A stretch of 64,000 nt of DNA from Ancylobacter sp. SL191 (GCF_026625645.1 NZ_CP113056.1:2269001-2333000); one strand, 5' to 3'. Counted from the stretch's first letter, positions 41,316 through 50,157 are shown. A program made the numbers and translations. The notes: a model not told the origin generated them from the letters alone.

Positions 41316-42820
41316 GCTTTGGCCTTTCCAGCCGGCGCCGACAGGCGGCGGTAGAGGTCGCGGTAGCGGGCATAGCCAGCGCGGTAGGTCTTGGTGTTGG
41401 CGAGGTTGGGTTCTATCACCTCATCCTCGCTGACGAAGCGAGAAATGCCGGCCCAGTCGGCAAGGCCGACGCCCACCGCCGCCGTCCAGGCCGCGCCGAG
41501 CGAGGAGCCGGGATGGCCCTTGAGGCGATGCACCGGCTGGCCGAGCACATCGGCGACGATCTGCATCCACACGCGGGAATTCGAGCCGCCATCGGAAACC
41601 ATGACGCGGGTCGCCGCATGGCCCATGTCGCGGAGCACCTCGACATGGTGCGCGCCGGCATAGGCATAGGATTCCAGCAGCGCCCGCCAGAGATGGCCGA
41701 TGTCGTGCGAGAGGGTGAGCCCGTCAATCACGCCGCGCGCGGCGGGATCATGGATCGGGGTCTTCTCGCCGAGGAAATAGGGCAGGATGGTCAGCCCGTC
41801 CGCCCCGGCCGGGCGCGTCGCGGCGAGCCGGTCGAGATGCTGGTGCAGGCTCAGCCCGGCGCGGGCGGCGGCGTCCGCCTCGCCGCCGGCGAAGTTGCGC
41901 ACGAACCAGTTCAGCCCCGAGCCGCCGGTCGCCATGCAACCATTGGGCATATAGAGGCCGGGGATGAGGTGATAATCGAGATAGAGCCGCGGATCGGGCT
42001 TCACCTGATCGGTGGCGACGAGAATATCCACCGCGCCGCCGAATTTCAGCAGGATGTCGCCTGTGCGGGTGACGCCGGCGCCGAGCGCCGAGGCGATCAT
42101 GTCCGCCGCGCCGCCAATGACCGGCGTGCCGGCGGCAAGGCCGGTCGCGGCCGCGCCCTCGGGGCTCACATGGCCCATGATCTCGTGCGAGGCGGTCTTG
42201 CGCGGCACGGCGCTGCGCGGAATGCGCGCCCAGGCGACCAGCTCGTCGTCGATCTCATGGCGGGAGACATCGACGAAGCCGGCCTCCAGCGCCCAGTTCT
42301 GCTCCACCGCCCGCTCGCCGGTGAGGCGCCAGTTCACATAATCATAGGAACCGAAGACGGTGGCGATGCGGGCGAAAATGTCCGGCTCGTGCCGGGCGAT
42401 CCAGCGCAGCTTGGCGGTGACGAGCTGCTGGTTGATGCCATTGCCGGCCTTCTTGATGAAGGCGGCCTCGTCCTTCTCCGCGCGCAGTTCCGCGACTTCC
42501 GCGCCGCAGCGCCCGTCGCTCTGCTGGATGGAGGGGCGCAGTACGCGGCCGTCCGCATCCAGCAGCACCACGGCGGGCAGCATGCCGGTGACGCCGATGG
42601 CGGCGATCTCCGTGGGGTCGATGCCGATGGAATCGATGAGCTCGTGGGTGATGGCGCCGACATTCGCCCACCACTGCGCCGGGTCTTCCTCCGCCCAGCC
42701 GGCATGGGGCGAAGACAGGGTGACCGGGCGCGAGACGACGCCGAGCACCTCACCGGGCAGGCGCAGCAGGAAGCCGATGGTGGAGGTGGTGCCGATGTCG
42801 AGGCCAAGAACACAGGTCAT
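41312..42820 (-). CDS. FGGY-family carbohydrate kinase (xylulokinase-like)
   Basis: A 502-residue sugar or polyol kinase. N-terminal phosphate loop LGLDIGTTSTIG, catalytic region with FGSYDYVNWRLTGERA, second loop TGDILLKFGGAVDI, and C-terminal VSDGGSNSRVWMQIVADVLG with the FGGY signature GHPGSSLGAAWTAAVGVG. ATG 42820 gives MTCVLGLDIG, the family's standard N-terminus; a start 51 bases earlier adds an unrelated tail. The C-terminus overlaps the HAD start. In the same minus-strand unit as a DeoR regulator and a BtpA-like protein, it phosphorylates a sugar that is probably imported by the ABC transporter at 45775-50157. The exact sugar is not identifiable. Confidence 0.9.
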   Translation of the reverse strand: MTCVLGLDIGTTSTIGFLLRLPGEVLGVVSRPVTLSSPHAGWAEEDPAQWWANVGAITHELIDSIGIDPTEIAAIGVTGMLPAVVLLDADGRVLRPSIQQSDGRCGAEVAELRAEKDEAAFIKKAGNGINQQLVTAKLRWIARHEPDIFARIATVFGSYDYVNWRLTGERAVEQNWALEAGFVDVSRHEIDDELVAWARIPRSAVPRKTASHEIMGHVSPEGAAATGLAAGTPVIGGAADMIASALGAGVTRTGDILLKFGGAVDILVATDQVKPDPRLYLDYHLIPGLYMPNGCMATGGSGLNWFVRNFAGGEADAAARAGLSLHQHLDRLAATRPAGADGLTILPYFLGEKTPIHDPAARGVIDGLTLSHDIGHLWRALLESYAYAGAHHVEVLRDMGHAATRVMVSDGGSNSRVWMQIVADVLGQPVHRLKGHPGSSLGAAWTAAVGVGLADWAGISRFVSEDEVIEPNLANTKTYRAGYARYRDLYRRLSAPAGKAKA

Positions 42821-42885
42821 TGGGCTGAGCTCATCGGGGGAGAACCTCTCGGGCGCGGTGGGCAAGGTCAATGCCGGAAAAAGAC

Positions 42886-42921
42886 GTCATCCCGGCGACG
42901 GCGTGAGCCGGCCGGGATGAC
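42886..42921. repeat. Palindromic intergenic repeat, copy 1
   Basis: GTCATCCCGG (42886-42895) and CCGGGATGAC (42912-42921), perfect ten-base arms. The same arms occur at 59764-59850, which indicates a dispersed palindromic element in this genome. It lies between the btpA-like and kinase genes. Confidence 0.8.
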
Positions 42922-42936
42922 GGGGAGCGCGGGCGA

Positions 42937-43737
42937 TCAGCGGATCGCGTTCACCACATCCATGAAGCGGGCGACGCGGCCGGCTTCCACCGGGTTCCAG
43001 GTGTTGCCGTCGACTTTGAAGTGGGTGCCGATGACGACGCCCGAGGCGACCGAGAAGATGTCGCGGATATTGTCGATGTTCACGCCGGTATTGGCGAAGA
43101 TCGGCACGTCCTTGACCGTCTCGGCGACCTTGCGCAGATGCGACTGGTCGGCCGGCTGGCCGGTGAGCGGGCCAGAGACCAGGATGGCGTCGGCGAGCGA
43201 GGAGAACACCGCGCTCTTGGCGCGCAGCTCGATCGGGCGCTGGTCGAGCGAGTGGGCGAACTCGGCGTTGATGTTGAAGAGCATCTTCATGTCGTCGCGC
43301 TTCAGGTCATGGCGCAGCCGCGCCGCCTCGGCCGCGTTCGGCTCCCACAGGCCCATGTCGGAGGCGAACAGGCCGGTGAAGATCTCGCGCACGAAGCTCG
43401 CGCCGGTGATCGAGCCGATGGCGACGGTGGCGACCGGATCCCACAGATAGTTCACGCCGAACGGCACCTTCAGGCTCGGCTTCACCGCCTGCACGATGGC
43501 GCTCATGGCGGCGATGGAGGCCGGCGAGCCCTTGAAGACATAGGGGCGGTCGTTCTCATTGCCGAACATGATGGCGTCGACGCCGCCAGCCTGCAGCTTC
43601 TCGACATCGGCGAGCACGCCCTCGATCAGCTTGTCGAGGCCGCCATCGGCGTCATAAAGCGGCGCGCCGGGCAGGGCGCCGATGTGGGCCATGGCGATGA
43701 CGACCTTCTTCTTGTCGCCGAAGCACTCGAAAACCAT
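42937..43737 (-). CDS. BtpA/SgcQ-family TIM-barrel protein
   Basis: A 266-residue protein of the BtpA family. Landmarks: VVIAMAHIGALPGAPLYDA near the start, GGVDAIMFGNENDRPY, VPFGVNYLWDPVATVAIG, GASFVREIFTGLFASDMG, and NTGVNIDNIRDIFSVASGVVIGTHFK near the end, a TIM-barrel phosphate-binding type. BtpA was named for a role in photosystem I stability in cyanobacteria, while the homologue SgcQ sits in E. coli sugar-catabolic genes. Here the neighbours (FGGY kinase, HAD phosphatase, DeoR regulator) favour a sugar-phosphate role. ATG 43737 has AAGGAG eight bases upstream. Enzymatic activity unknown. Confidence 0.85.
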   Translation of the reverse strand: MVFECFGDKKKVVIAMAHIGALPGAPLYDADGGLDKLIEGVLADVEKLQAGGVDAIMFGNENDRPYVFKGSPASIAAMSAIVQAVKPSLKVPFGVNYLWDPVATVAIGSITGASFVREIFTGLFASDMGLWEPNAAEAARLRHDLKRDDMKMLFNINAEFAHSLDQRPIELRAKSAVFSSLADAILVSGPLTGQPADQSHLRKVAETVKDVPIFANTGVNIDNIRDIFSVASGVVIGTHFKVDGNTWNPVEAGRVARFMDVVNAIR

Positions 43738-43796
43738 GCGATTCACTCCTTGAGAACAGGCAGGCGGCGCCGTGGCGCCGGAACGGGACAGCGCCG

Positions 43797-44684
43797 TCAG
43801 GCGCCGGAGACGGGTGAGGCGATGCGCACATCCACCCGCGCGGCCGCGAGGGCGGCGGCGATGCGCGGGGGCGGCTCGGCATCGGTGACGAGCATGTTGA
43901 TGTCGGCGAAGGCGCCGACCTGAACCAGCGACATGCGCTGGAACTTGGCGCTGTCGCAGAGCAGGATCTTGAGGCCCGAACGGCGCAGATAGACGCGCTT
44001 CATGTCGGTGTCCTCGAAGGAATAGTCGAAGAACCCCTCCGCCGTGATGCCGGAGGTGCCGATCACCGCCGCGTCGAACCACAGCTTTTCGAACTGGGCG
44101 ACGGCGGTCGGGCCATAGACCGACATTTCCTCCGGCCGCACGCGCCCGCCGGCGACGTAGATCTCCGGGCCGGCGCCATCGAGCGCGGTGGAGACGCGCA
44201 GGCTGTTGGTGAAAATCTTGAGATGGGCGACCTCGCGCAGATGCGCGGCCATCAGGAAGGTGGTGGTGCCGACATCCAGCGCCAGCGTGCGGTAGCCGGC
44301 GACGATGTTGGCGGCATAGGCGGCAATCGCCGCCTTGGCGTCGGCCCCGCGACGCAGGCGCGCGTCGAAGCTCGGCTCCTCGCTGTCCATGGCGACGCTG
44401 GCGGGCATGTCGTTGAGCACCGCGCCGCCATGCACGCGCACGAGGCGCCCCTCGCGCTCCAGCTCGACCAGATCGCGGCGGATGGTCATGTCGGAGACGC
44501 CGAGCGTGGCGGCGAGCGCGCTGACGCTGACCGAGCCGGCGAGGCTGAGTTGGTCGAGAATGCGGGCGTGGCGGGTGGGCGAGAGCAGGCGCTGGCGCTC
44601 ATCGCCAGCCTCGGCCCGCGCTTCCGGCGGGACGGGCAGGGGCGGCTCGGTCCTGTGAGTGTCGGGCAGTCGGTCCCCGGCCAT
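43797..44684 (-). CDS. DeoR/GlpR-family transcriptional repressor of the sugar cluster
   Basis: A 295-residue regulator. After a Pro/Glu-rich leader of 34 residues, the DeoR HTH (SPTRHARILDQLSLAGSVSV, ALAATLGVSDMTIRRDLVEL) is followed by VRVHGGAVL and the sugar-phosphate sensor domain (ALDVGTTTFLMAAHL, AVIGTSGITAEGFFDYSFED, LLCDSAKFQR). ATG 44684 has CAGGAG seven bases upstream. It is divergent from the SDR gene and upstream of btpA-like, kinase and HAD genes. It probably represses both arms until a phosphorylated sugar binds. TGTTTG motifs in both nearby promoter regions are candidate sites. Confidence 0.9.
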   Translation of the reverse strand: MAGDRLPDTHRTEPPLPVPPEARAEAGDERQRLLSPTRHARILDQLSLAGSVSVSALAATLGVSDMTIRRDLVELEREGRLVRVHGGAVLNDMPASVAMDSEEPSFDARLRRGADAKAAIAAYAANIVAGYRTLALDVGTTTFLMAAHLREVAHLKIFTNSLRVSTALDGAGPEIYVAGGRVRPEEMSVYGPTAVAQFEKLWFDAAVIGTSGITAEGFFDYSFEDTDMKRVYLRRSGLKILLCDSAKFQRMSLVQVGAFADINMLVTDAEPPPRIAAALAAARVDVRIASPVSGA

Positions 44685-44775
44685 GCTCGCTCCTGCTCAA
44701 TTGGACGTCCCGGTCGCGCCAGTGGCGGCTTTGCGGACCCGGATACGCCCCGGCGTCGGGAATCTGTAGCCGAGA

Positions 44776-44834
44776 GATCGAACATAATCAAACACATTTT
44801 AGCCCTTGATGTGCGTTCATGTTTGTTACATTCT
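44776..44834. promoter_or_regulatory. Divergent AT-rich operator region between the DeoR and SDR genes
   Basis: A locally AT-rich stretch with CAAACA (44789-44794) and TGTTTG (44820-44825) as inverted arms, plus the inner pair ATCAA/TTGAT. On reading strands it gives TGTTTGATT and TGTTTGTTA. Similar words (TGTTTGAAT) occur before the ABC genes at 45711, suggesting shared control by the DeoR protein. Confidence 0.5.
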
Positions 44835-44857
44835 CCCGACAACCTCAGGAGCCGAAC

Positions 44858-45658
44858 ATGATCCCGTTGACCGCGCCGACCCCCGTCTATGCCGAGCTGA
44901 AGGGCCGCAAGGCCTTCGTTACCGGCGGGGCGACGGGTATCGGGCGGGCGATCTGCGCGGCGCTGGTGAAGCAGGGCGTTGAGGTCGCGATCGGCGACAT
45001 CAATCTCGACGCGGCGCAGGCGGCGGCGTCCGCCCTCGGTGCCGGCACGGTGGCGGTGGCCATCGATGTGCGCCGGCGCGAATCGGTCGAGGCGGGCTTC
45101 ACCGCGGCGCTCGAGGCGCTCGGCGGCTGCGACCTGCTGATCGCCAATGCCGGCGTCTCCACCATGAATCCGGCGCTCGACCTCACCGACGAGGAATGGG
45201 ATTTCAACTTCGATGTGAACACGCGCGGCGTGTTCCTCACCAACCAGATCGCCGCCCGGCACTTTGTGGCGCAGGGCAAGGGCTGCATCGTCAACACCGC
45301 CTCGCTGGCGGCGAAGGTCGGCGCGCCGCTGCTGGCGCATTACTCCGCCTCGAAATTCGCCGTGCTCGGCTGGACGCAGGCGCTGGCCCGCGAGCTCGCG
45401 CCGAAGGGCATCCGCGTCAATGCGGTGTGTCCGGGCTTCGTCGCCACCGGCATGCAGAGCCGCGAGGTCGAGTGGGAGGCGAAGCTGCGCGGCGTCACCC
45501 CCGAGCAGGTGGTCGCGGACTACATCGCCCAGACCCCGCTCGGCCGGCTGGAGCACCCGGAGGACGTCGCCGATGTCGTCGTCTTCCTCGCCTCCGAGCA
45601 GGCGCGCTTCATGACCGGCCAGGGCGTGAACGTCACCGGCGGCGTCTACACAACCTGA
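44858..45658 (+). CDS. Short-chain dehydrogenase/reductase (polyol or sugar dehydrogenase)
   Basis: A 266-residue classical SDR. NAD(P) site TGGATGIGRAI, then DINLDAAQ after beta-2, which with its acidic Asp suggests NAD preference. NAG motif LIANAGVST, catalytic Ser in NTASLAAKVG, Tyr-x-x-x-Lys in HYSASKFAVLG, PGFVATGM after it, and a normal C-terminus (MTGQGVNVTGGVY). ATG 44858 has CAGGAG about seven bases upstream. Divergent from the DeoR gene and upstream of an ABC sugar importer, it probably oxidises a polyol or sugar before the FGGY kinase acts. Exact substrate is not known. Confidence 0.9.
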   Translation: MIPLTAPTPVYAELKGRKAFVTGGATGIGRAICAALVKQGVEVAIGDINLDAAQAAASALGAGTVAVAIDVRRRESVEAGFTAALEALGGCDLLIANAGVSTMNPALDLTDEEWDFNFDVNTRGVFLTNQIAARHFVAQGKGCIVNTASLAAKVGAPLLAHYSASKFAVLGWTQALARELAPKGIRVNAVCPGFVATGMQSREVEWEAKLRGVTPEQVVADYIAQTPLGRLEHPEDVADVVVFLASEQARFMTGQGVNVTGGVYTT

Positions 45659-45669
45659 TGCGATTCCTT

Positions 45670-45697
45670 ACAGGCGGCCCCAGCGGGTCGCCTGTTT
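45670..45697 (+). terminator. Intrinsic terminator after the SDR gene
   Basis: Stem ACAGGCGGCCC / GGGTCGCCTGT (11 pairs including one G-U) with loop CAGC, followed by a short T run. It begins 11 bases after the SDR stop and separates it from the ABC operon. Confidence 0.75.
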
Positions 45698-45710
45698 GCG
45701 TTAGGCGAAA

Positions 45711-45726
45711 TGTTTGAATTTGTTTC
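45711..45726 (+). promoter_or_regulatory. Candidate DeoR site upstream of the sugar ABC operon
   Basis: TGTTTGAATT immediately followed by TGTTTC, a ten-base periodic repeat 49 bases before the ATPase gene. It resembles the TGTTTG words in the DeoR/SDR divergent region. Inferred. Confidence 0.4.
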
Positions 45727-45774
45727 TTCTGGCGGTCGGTCGCGCACAGGCCGGCGCCGGACAAGGGAAGTCTG

Positions 45775-46911
45775 ATGGCGTCGATCGAACTCGATCATGT
45801 CTCCAAGCTCTACGCCAACGGCGCCTATGGCGTGCGGGACGTGGACCTGACGATTGAGGATGGCGAATTCGTCATCTTCCTCGGCCCGTCGGGCTGCGGA
45901 AAATCCACCACGCTGCGCATGATCGCCGGCCTCGAGGGCATCACCTCGGGCGATCTGCGCATTGGCGGGCGCAGCGTGACCAATGTGCCGCCGCGCGACC
46001 GCAACATCGCCGTCGTCTTCCAGTCCTACGCGCTCTACCCGCATATGAGCGTGCGCGAGAATATGGGCTTCGGCCTGAAGATGCGCGGCGTCGCCCGCCC
46101 CGTCATCGAGGAGAAGATCAAGGAAGCGGCCGGCCTGCTCGGCCTCACCTCCTATCTCGACCGCAAGCCCGCCGCGCTTTCCGGCGGCCAGCGCCAGCGC
46201 GTCGCGCTCGGCCGCGCCATTGTGCGCGATCCCGTCGCCTTCCTGCTCGACGAGCCGCTGTCCAATCTCGACGCGCAGTTGCGCGCCGAAATGCGGCTCG
46301 AACTCGTGAAGCTGCACCGCCGGCTCGGGCGCACCATCGTCCATGTCACCCATGACCAGGTGGAGGCCATGACCATGGGCGACCGCATCTGCATCATGCG
46401 CGACGGGCGGATGATCCAGGTCGGCAAGCCGCTCGATGTCTATGCCGACCCGGTCGACACGTTCGTGGCCCGCTTCCTCGCCACGCCGCCGATGAACCTC
46501 ATCCCGGCGCGGCTGGAAGGGCAGGGCGACGGGCTGGTGGTGCGCGCCGACGGGCTGAACATCGCCGTCCCCGCCCAGCACCGCGACGCCTATGCCCCGG
46601 CGGCCGGGCGCGCGGTGATCTTCGGCCTGCGGCCGGAAGACCTGCATGAGGCTCCCGCGCCCGGCTACCAGCCGATCGAGGTGACGGTGGTGGCGATGGA
46701 ATCGCTCGGCGTCGAGAACATCCTCGTCGGTCAGCTCGTGGGCACGCAAGGCGGCGCGCCGGTGGAAGTCGCCGCCCGCCTGTCGCGCCATTTCACCGCG
46801 CCGGTCGGCGCCACCGTGCCGCTCTATGTCGATGCGCGGCCCATGCATCTGTTCGACCCGGAGACGACGCGGGCGCTGCCCCGCCCCTCGCTCCGGCGCG
46901 TGGCCAACTGA
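45775..46911 (+). CDS. Sugar ABC transporter ATP-binding protein (UgpC/MalK type)
   Basis: A 378-residue CUT1-family ATPase. Walker A GPSGCGKST (37-45), Q-loop VVFQSYALYPHMSVREN, signature LSGGQRQRVALGRA, Walker B FLLDEPLSNLDAQLR and H-loop VTHDQVEAM. The C-terminal about 130 residues form the TOBE/MalK regulatory domain (VIFGLRPEDL). It is first in an ABC operon whose order, ATPase-permease-binding protein-permease, is not the usual one. It energises the permeases at 46932 and 49276. Confidence 0.93.
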   Translation: MASIELDHVSKLYANGAYGVRDVDLTIEDGEFVIFLGPSGCGKSTTLRMIAGLEGITSGDLRIGGRSVTNVPPRDRNIAVVFQSYALYPHMSVRENMGFGLKMRGVARPVIEEKIKEAAGLLGLTSYLDRKPAALSGGQRQRVALGRAIVRDPVAFLLDEPLSNLDAQLRAEMRLELVKLHRRLGRTIVHVTHDQVEAMTMGDRICIMRDGRMIQVGKPLDVYADPVDTFVARFLATPPMNLIPARLEGQGDGLVVRADGLNIAVPAQHRDAYAPAAGRAVIFGLRPEDLHEAPAPGYQPIEVTVVAMESLGVENILVGQLVGTQGGAPVEVAARLSRHFTAPVGATVPLYVDARPMHLFDPETTRALPRPSLRRVAN

Positions 46912-46931
46912 GCGGGCGGGGGAACGGGATC

Positions 46932-47729
46932 ATGCGGCGCATCGCTCTCCATGCCGGCCTTTTCTTCACCTGCGCCGTCATCCTCATTCCGCTGCTCTGG
47001 GTGGTGCGCACCAGCTTCCTGCCCGAATCCATGTCCTACTCGCCGGAGCTGATGCCGGCGGCGACGCTCGACAATTACGTCGCGCTGTTTACCTCCACCC
47101 GCTACGGCCAGTCCTATCTCAACAGCCTGATCGTTTCCGTCGGCTCGGTGATCGTCGCGCTGCCCTTCGCCTGCATGACCGGCTATGCCTTCGCCCGCTT
47201 CAAGACCAGCGGGCAGGGCGGGCGCTTCGCGGTGCTGGCGACGCAGATGCTGCCCCCCGTCGCCATCGTGCTGCCGGCCTTCGCGCTGCTGCGCATGGTG
47301 GGGCTGACCAATTCGCTGACCGGCCTGATCATCGTCTATGCGGCGATCAACCTGCCCTTCCTCATCTGGGTGCTGATGGGGTTCTTCGAGGGCATCCCGG
47401 TCGATCTCGAATGGGCGGCGCAGACCGATGGGGCGACGCCCTGGGGCGCGTTCTGGCGCATCGTGCTGCCGGTCTCGTTGCCGGGCATCGCGGCGGCCGG
47501 CGTGCTCGGCTTCATCATGACCTGGAACGAATTTCTCTTCGCGCTGGTGCTGAGCGGACCGCAGACGGCCACCGTGCCCGTCGCGCTCGCCTCGCTGCAG
47601 ACCTCCAATGGCGTGCAGATCGCCAAGGTCTCGGCGGGCGTGGTGCTGGCGGTGCTGCCGCTGGTCATCGCCTCGCGCTTCATCCAGCGCTTCATCGTTC
47701 AGGGCCTCACCTTCGGCAGCGTGAAATGA
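46932..47729 (+). CDS. Sugar ABC transporter permease (MalG type)
   Basis: A 265-residue CUT1 permease with six hydrophobic segments. The MalG-type features are the first loop SFLPESMSYSPELMPAATLDNYVALF, split here as SFLPES then TLDNYVALF, the EAA loop EWAAQTDGATPWGAFWRIVLP and the tail FGSVK. The start lies 20 bases after the ATPase gene. Together with the MalF-type permease at 49276 it makes the channel. Its own identity is clear; the substrate is probably a polyol or monosaccharide given the SDR and FGGY kinase. Confidence 0.92.
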   Translation: MRRIALHAGLFFTCAVILIPLLWVVRTSFLPESMSYSPELMPAATLDNYVALFTSTRYGQSYLNSLIVSVGSVIVALPFACMTGYAFARFKTSGQGGRFAVLATQMLPPVAIVLPAFALLRMVGLTNSLTGLIIVYAAINLPFLIWVLMGFFEGIPVDLEWAAQTDGATPWGAFWRIVLPVSLPGIAAAGVLGFIMTWNEFLFALVLSGPQTATVPVALASLQTSNGVQIAKVSAGVVLAVLPLVIASRFIQRFIVQGLTFGSVK

Positions 47730-47814
47730 CCGCCGCCGGATACCGACCGCCGTGCCTTCCGGCACGCGCCAAGCCAGCGGGCGAACCCGCTCCAGACGGA
47801 ACAGGAGAGACGAC

Positions 47815-49095
47815 ATGCAGATGAGACGCCGTATCGTCCGGGCGCTGCTCGGCGCCAGCATGCTGGCCGCCGCCAGTCCCGCCTTCGCCGACCCGATCAC
47901 CCTGCGCGCCCTCATGGAGGACGTGCCGGAGACGCAGATCATCGAGAGCCTGCTGCCGGAATTCACCAAGGAAACCGGCATCAAGGTCGAGTTCGAGAAG
48001 ATCGGCTATGGCGACATGCACGACAAGCTGGTCGCGCAGCTCGTCGCTCCCGAAAGCTATTACAACGTGCTGGAGGTCGACTTCCTCTGGGCCGGCGAGT
48101 TCCCCGCCGCCGGCTGGCTGGAAGATCTCAACCCCTATGTGCAGAAGTCCGGCTTTGACCTGAAGCCGTTCATCCCCTCGATGCTCGATCTGCTCGGCCG
48201 CACCCCGGACGCGCTGCCGATCCTGCCCATGTACAATTACTCGATGGGCCTGATCTACCGCACCGACCTCATCAACGATGCCAAGGTCAAGGCGGACTAC
48301 AAGGCCAAGACCGGCAAGGAGCTGGCTCTGCCGGCGACGCTCGCCGACTATGTGGCGCTGTCGAAGTTCTTCAAGGCGCAGGGCGGCGACGTGGTCGGCG
48401 CGGCCATGCAGGGCCAGCGCGGCGACCCGAACGCGATGGAGTTCTCCAACTACCTGTTCTCCTCGGGCGGCGCCTATCTCGACGGCAGCCGCAAGGTGGT
48501 GCTGAACAGCGAGGCGGGCCTCACCGCGCTCAAGCTCTACGCCGACAACATCCAGAACGGCGCGCAGCAGGGCGCCCTCTCGGCCACGCTCGACGACACG
48601 ATGCGGCTGATGTGCGCGGGCAAGGCATTCAGCATGGTCACCTATTGGTGGATGCTGCCGCAGCTCGACAATGCCGAGAAGTGCCCGGCGGTGGCCGGCA
48701 AGCTGGCGCTCAGCGTGATGCCGGGCGGCCATGGCGAGAGCGGCGGCTGGGGCTGGGGCATCCCGAAGAACACCTCGGATGAGTCCAAGGCCGCGGCCTG
48801 GAAGTTCATCGAGTGGGTGCAGGGCAAGAAGACCTCCATCGCCCGCGCCATGCAGGGCCATGCGCCGGTGCGCTCGGACGTGTTCGAGGACGCGGCGGTG
48901 CTGAAGAAGTACCCGTTCTACAAGACCGGTCTCGACATCGTCGCCACCGGCAAGTCCTTCCCGATCTTCGCCTATTCGGCGCAGTACGAGGACGTGCTGG
49001 GCACCCAGCTCTCGCTCGCCGCCGGCGGGCAGGCCAAGCCCGAGGAGGCGCTGAAGGCGGCTGCCGATGGCCTGACCCAGCTCATGAGCAAGTGA
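47815..49095 (+). CDS. Sugar ABC transporter substrate-binding protein
   Basis: A 426-residue periplasmic binding protein of SBP family 1. Sec signal with Arg-rich start and RALLGASMLAAASPAFA, cleaved before DPITLR. Landmarks: VPETQIIESLLPEFTKETGI, LEVDFLWAGEFPAAGWLEDL, LPILPMYNYSMGLIYR and SGGWGWGIPKNT with aromatic residues for sugar stacking. ATG 47815 follows ACAGGAGAG. It lies between the two permease genes. The LPMYNYSMGLIYR region resembles polyol and glycerol-phosphate type binders only broadly, so the ligand is left open. Confidence 0.9.
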   Translation: MQMRRRIVRALLGASMLAAASPAFADPITLRALMEDVPETQIIESLLPEFTKETGIKVEFEKIGYGDMHDKLVAQLVAPESYYNVLEVDFLWAGEFPAAGWLEDLNPYVQKSGFDLKPFIPSMLDLLGRTPDALPILPMYNYSMGLIYRTDLINDAKVKADYKAKTGKELALPATLADYVALSKFFKAQGGDVVGAAMQGQRGDPNAMEFSNYLFSSGGAYLDGSRKVVLNSEAGLTALKLYADNIQNGAQQGALSATLDDTMRLMCAGKAFSMVTYWWMLPQLDNAEKCPAVAGKLALSVMPGGHGESGGWGWGIPKNTSDESKAAAWKFIEWVQGKKTSIARAMQGHAPVRSDVFEDAAVLKKYPFYKTGLDIVATGKSFPIFAYSAQYEDVLGTQLSLAAGGQAKPEEALKAAADGLTQLMSK

Positions 49096-49275
49096 GCCTG
49101 TTCGCCTGAACATCGCGCGGGGGCTGTCGTGCAGCCTTGCGGTCCCCGCGTCCTCTTCCTCGCATCCGCGAGGCATCTCGGCCGACCCCTTCAGGCCACG
49201 GTGCGCCGGCCTCCCCCTCGGTCCGGCGCACCGTTCTTTTCCGAAGTTTCACGCAAGATCCAGGGACTCTCACCT

Positions 49276-50157
49276 ATGGCACGACCGGCTTTCGCGGATC
49301 GGGACTGGCGCACCGGCTGGGCCTTCGCCGCGCCGGGGCTGCTGACGCTCGCCGTGGTGATGGGCTTCCCGCTGGTCTATGCGGGCCTGATCTCGATCTC
49401 CTCGCTCACCTTGCTGAAGCCGATGCTGACGCCCTATGTGGGGCTGAAGAACTTCATCGTGGTGATGAGCGAGCCGATCTTCTGGAGCGCGGTCTGGCTC
49501 ACCATCAAATACTCGGTCGTCACCGTCGCCGCCGAATTCGCCATCGGTCTCGGCATCGCCCTGATGCTGAACCGCACCGTGACGATGAAGCCGGTCTATT
49601 TCGCCGTGCTGACCATTCCCATGGCGATGTCGCCGGTGAGCGTGGCGCTGATCTGGCGCATGCTGCTCCAGCCCAATCTCGGCATCGTCAACCAGACCTT
49701 GGAGGCGATGGGCCTGCCGCGCGTCGACTGGCTGGGCGATCCGGGCCTTGCGCTGTGGACCATGGCGGCGATCGATGTGTGGCAGCAGACCTCCTTCGTG
49801 GTGCTGATCCTCGCCGCCGGCCTCGCCGCTTTGCCGCGCGATCCCTATGAGGCGGCGGAGGTGGACGGGGCGAGCCCGTTCCAGCAGTTCTGGTTCATCA
49901 CCCTGCCCATGCTGCGGCCGGTGGCGGCGATTGCCGTCATCATCCAGCTCATCAACGAGTTCCGCACCTATGACCTGCCCTACATCCTCACCAAGGGCGG
50001 GCCGGGGAATGCGACGGAGGTGCTGAGCTTCTTCGCCTATCGCCGCGCCTTTCTCGGCCTGCACCTCAATGAGGGCGCGGCGGCCGCCTTCGCGCTGCTG
50101 CTGATCGTGCTGAGCCTCACCGTGCTGTTCTTCGCGGCGCTGGAGCGGCGGCGCTGA
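49276..50157 (+). CDS. Sugar ABC transporter permease (MalF type)
   Basis: A 293-residue CUT1 permease: N-terminal helix GWAFAAPGLLTLAVVMGFPL, the MalF-like YVGLKNFIVV loop, EAA loop EAAEVDGASPFQQFWFITLP and the C-terminal part TEVLSFFAYRRAFLG. Six hydrophobic segments. ATG 49276 follows CAGGGA; a longer frame upstream is Arg/Pro-rich and rejected. A 180-base gap separates it from the binding-protein gene, and its stop codon lies inside the first of three repeated GC hairpins. Confidence 0.9.
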   Translation: MARPAFADRDWRTGWAFAAPGLLTLAVVMGFPLVYAGLISISSLTLLKPMLTPYVGLKNFIVVMSEPIFWSAVWLTIKYSVVTVAAEFAIGLGIALMLNRTVTMKPVYFAVLTIPMAMSPVSVALIWRMLLQPNLGIVNQTLEAMGLPRVDWLGDPGLALWTMAAIDVWQQTSFVVLILAAGLAALPRDPYEAAEVDGASPFQQFWFITLPMLRPVAAIAVIIQLINEFRTYDLPYILTKGGPGNATEVLSFFAYRRAFLGLHLNEGAAAAFALLLIVLSLTVLFFAALERRR

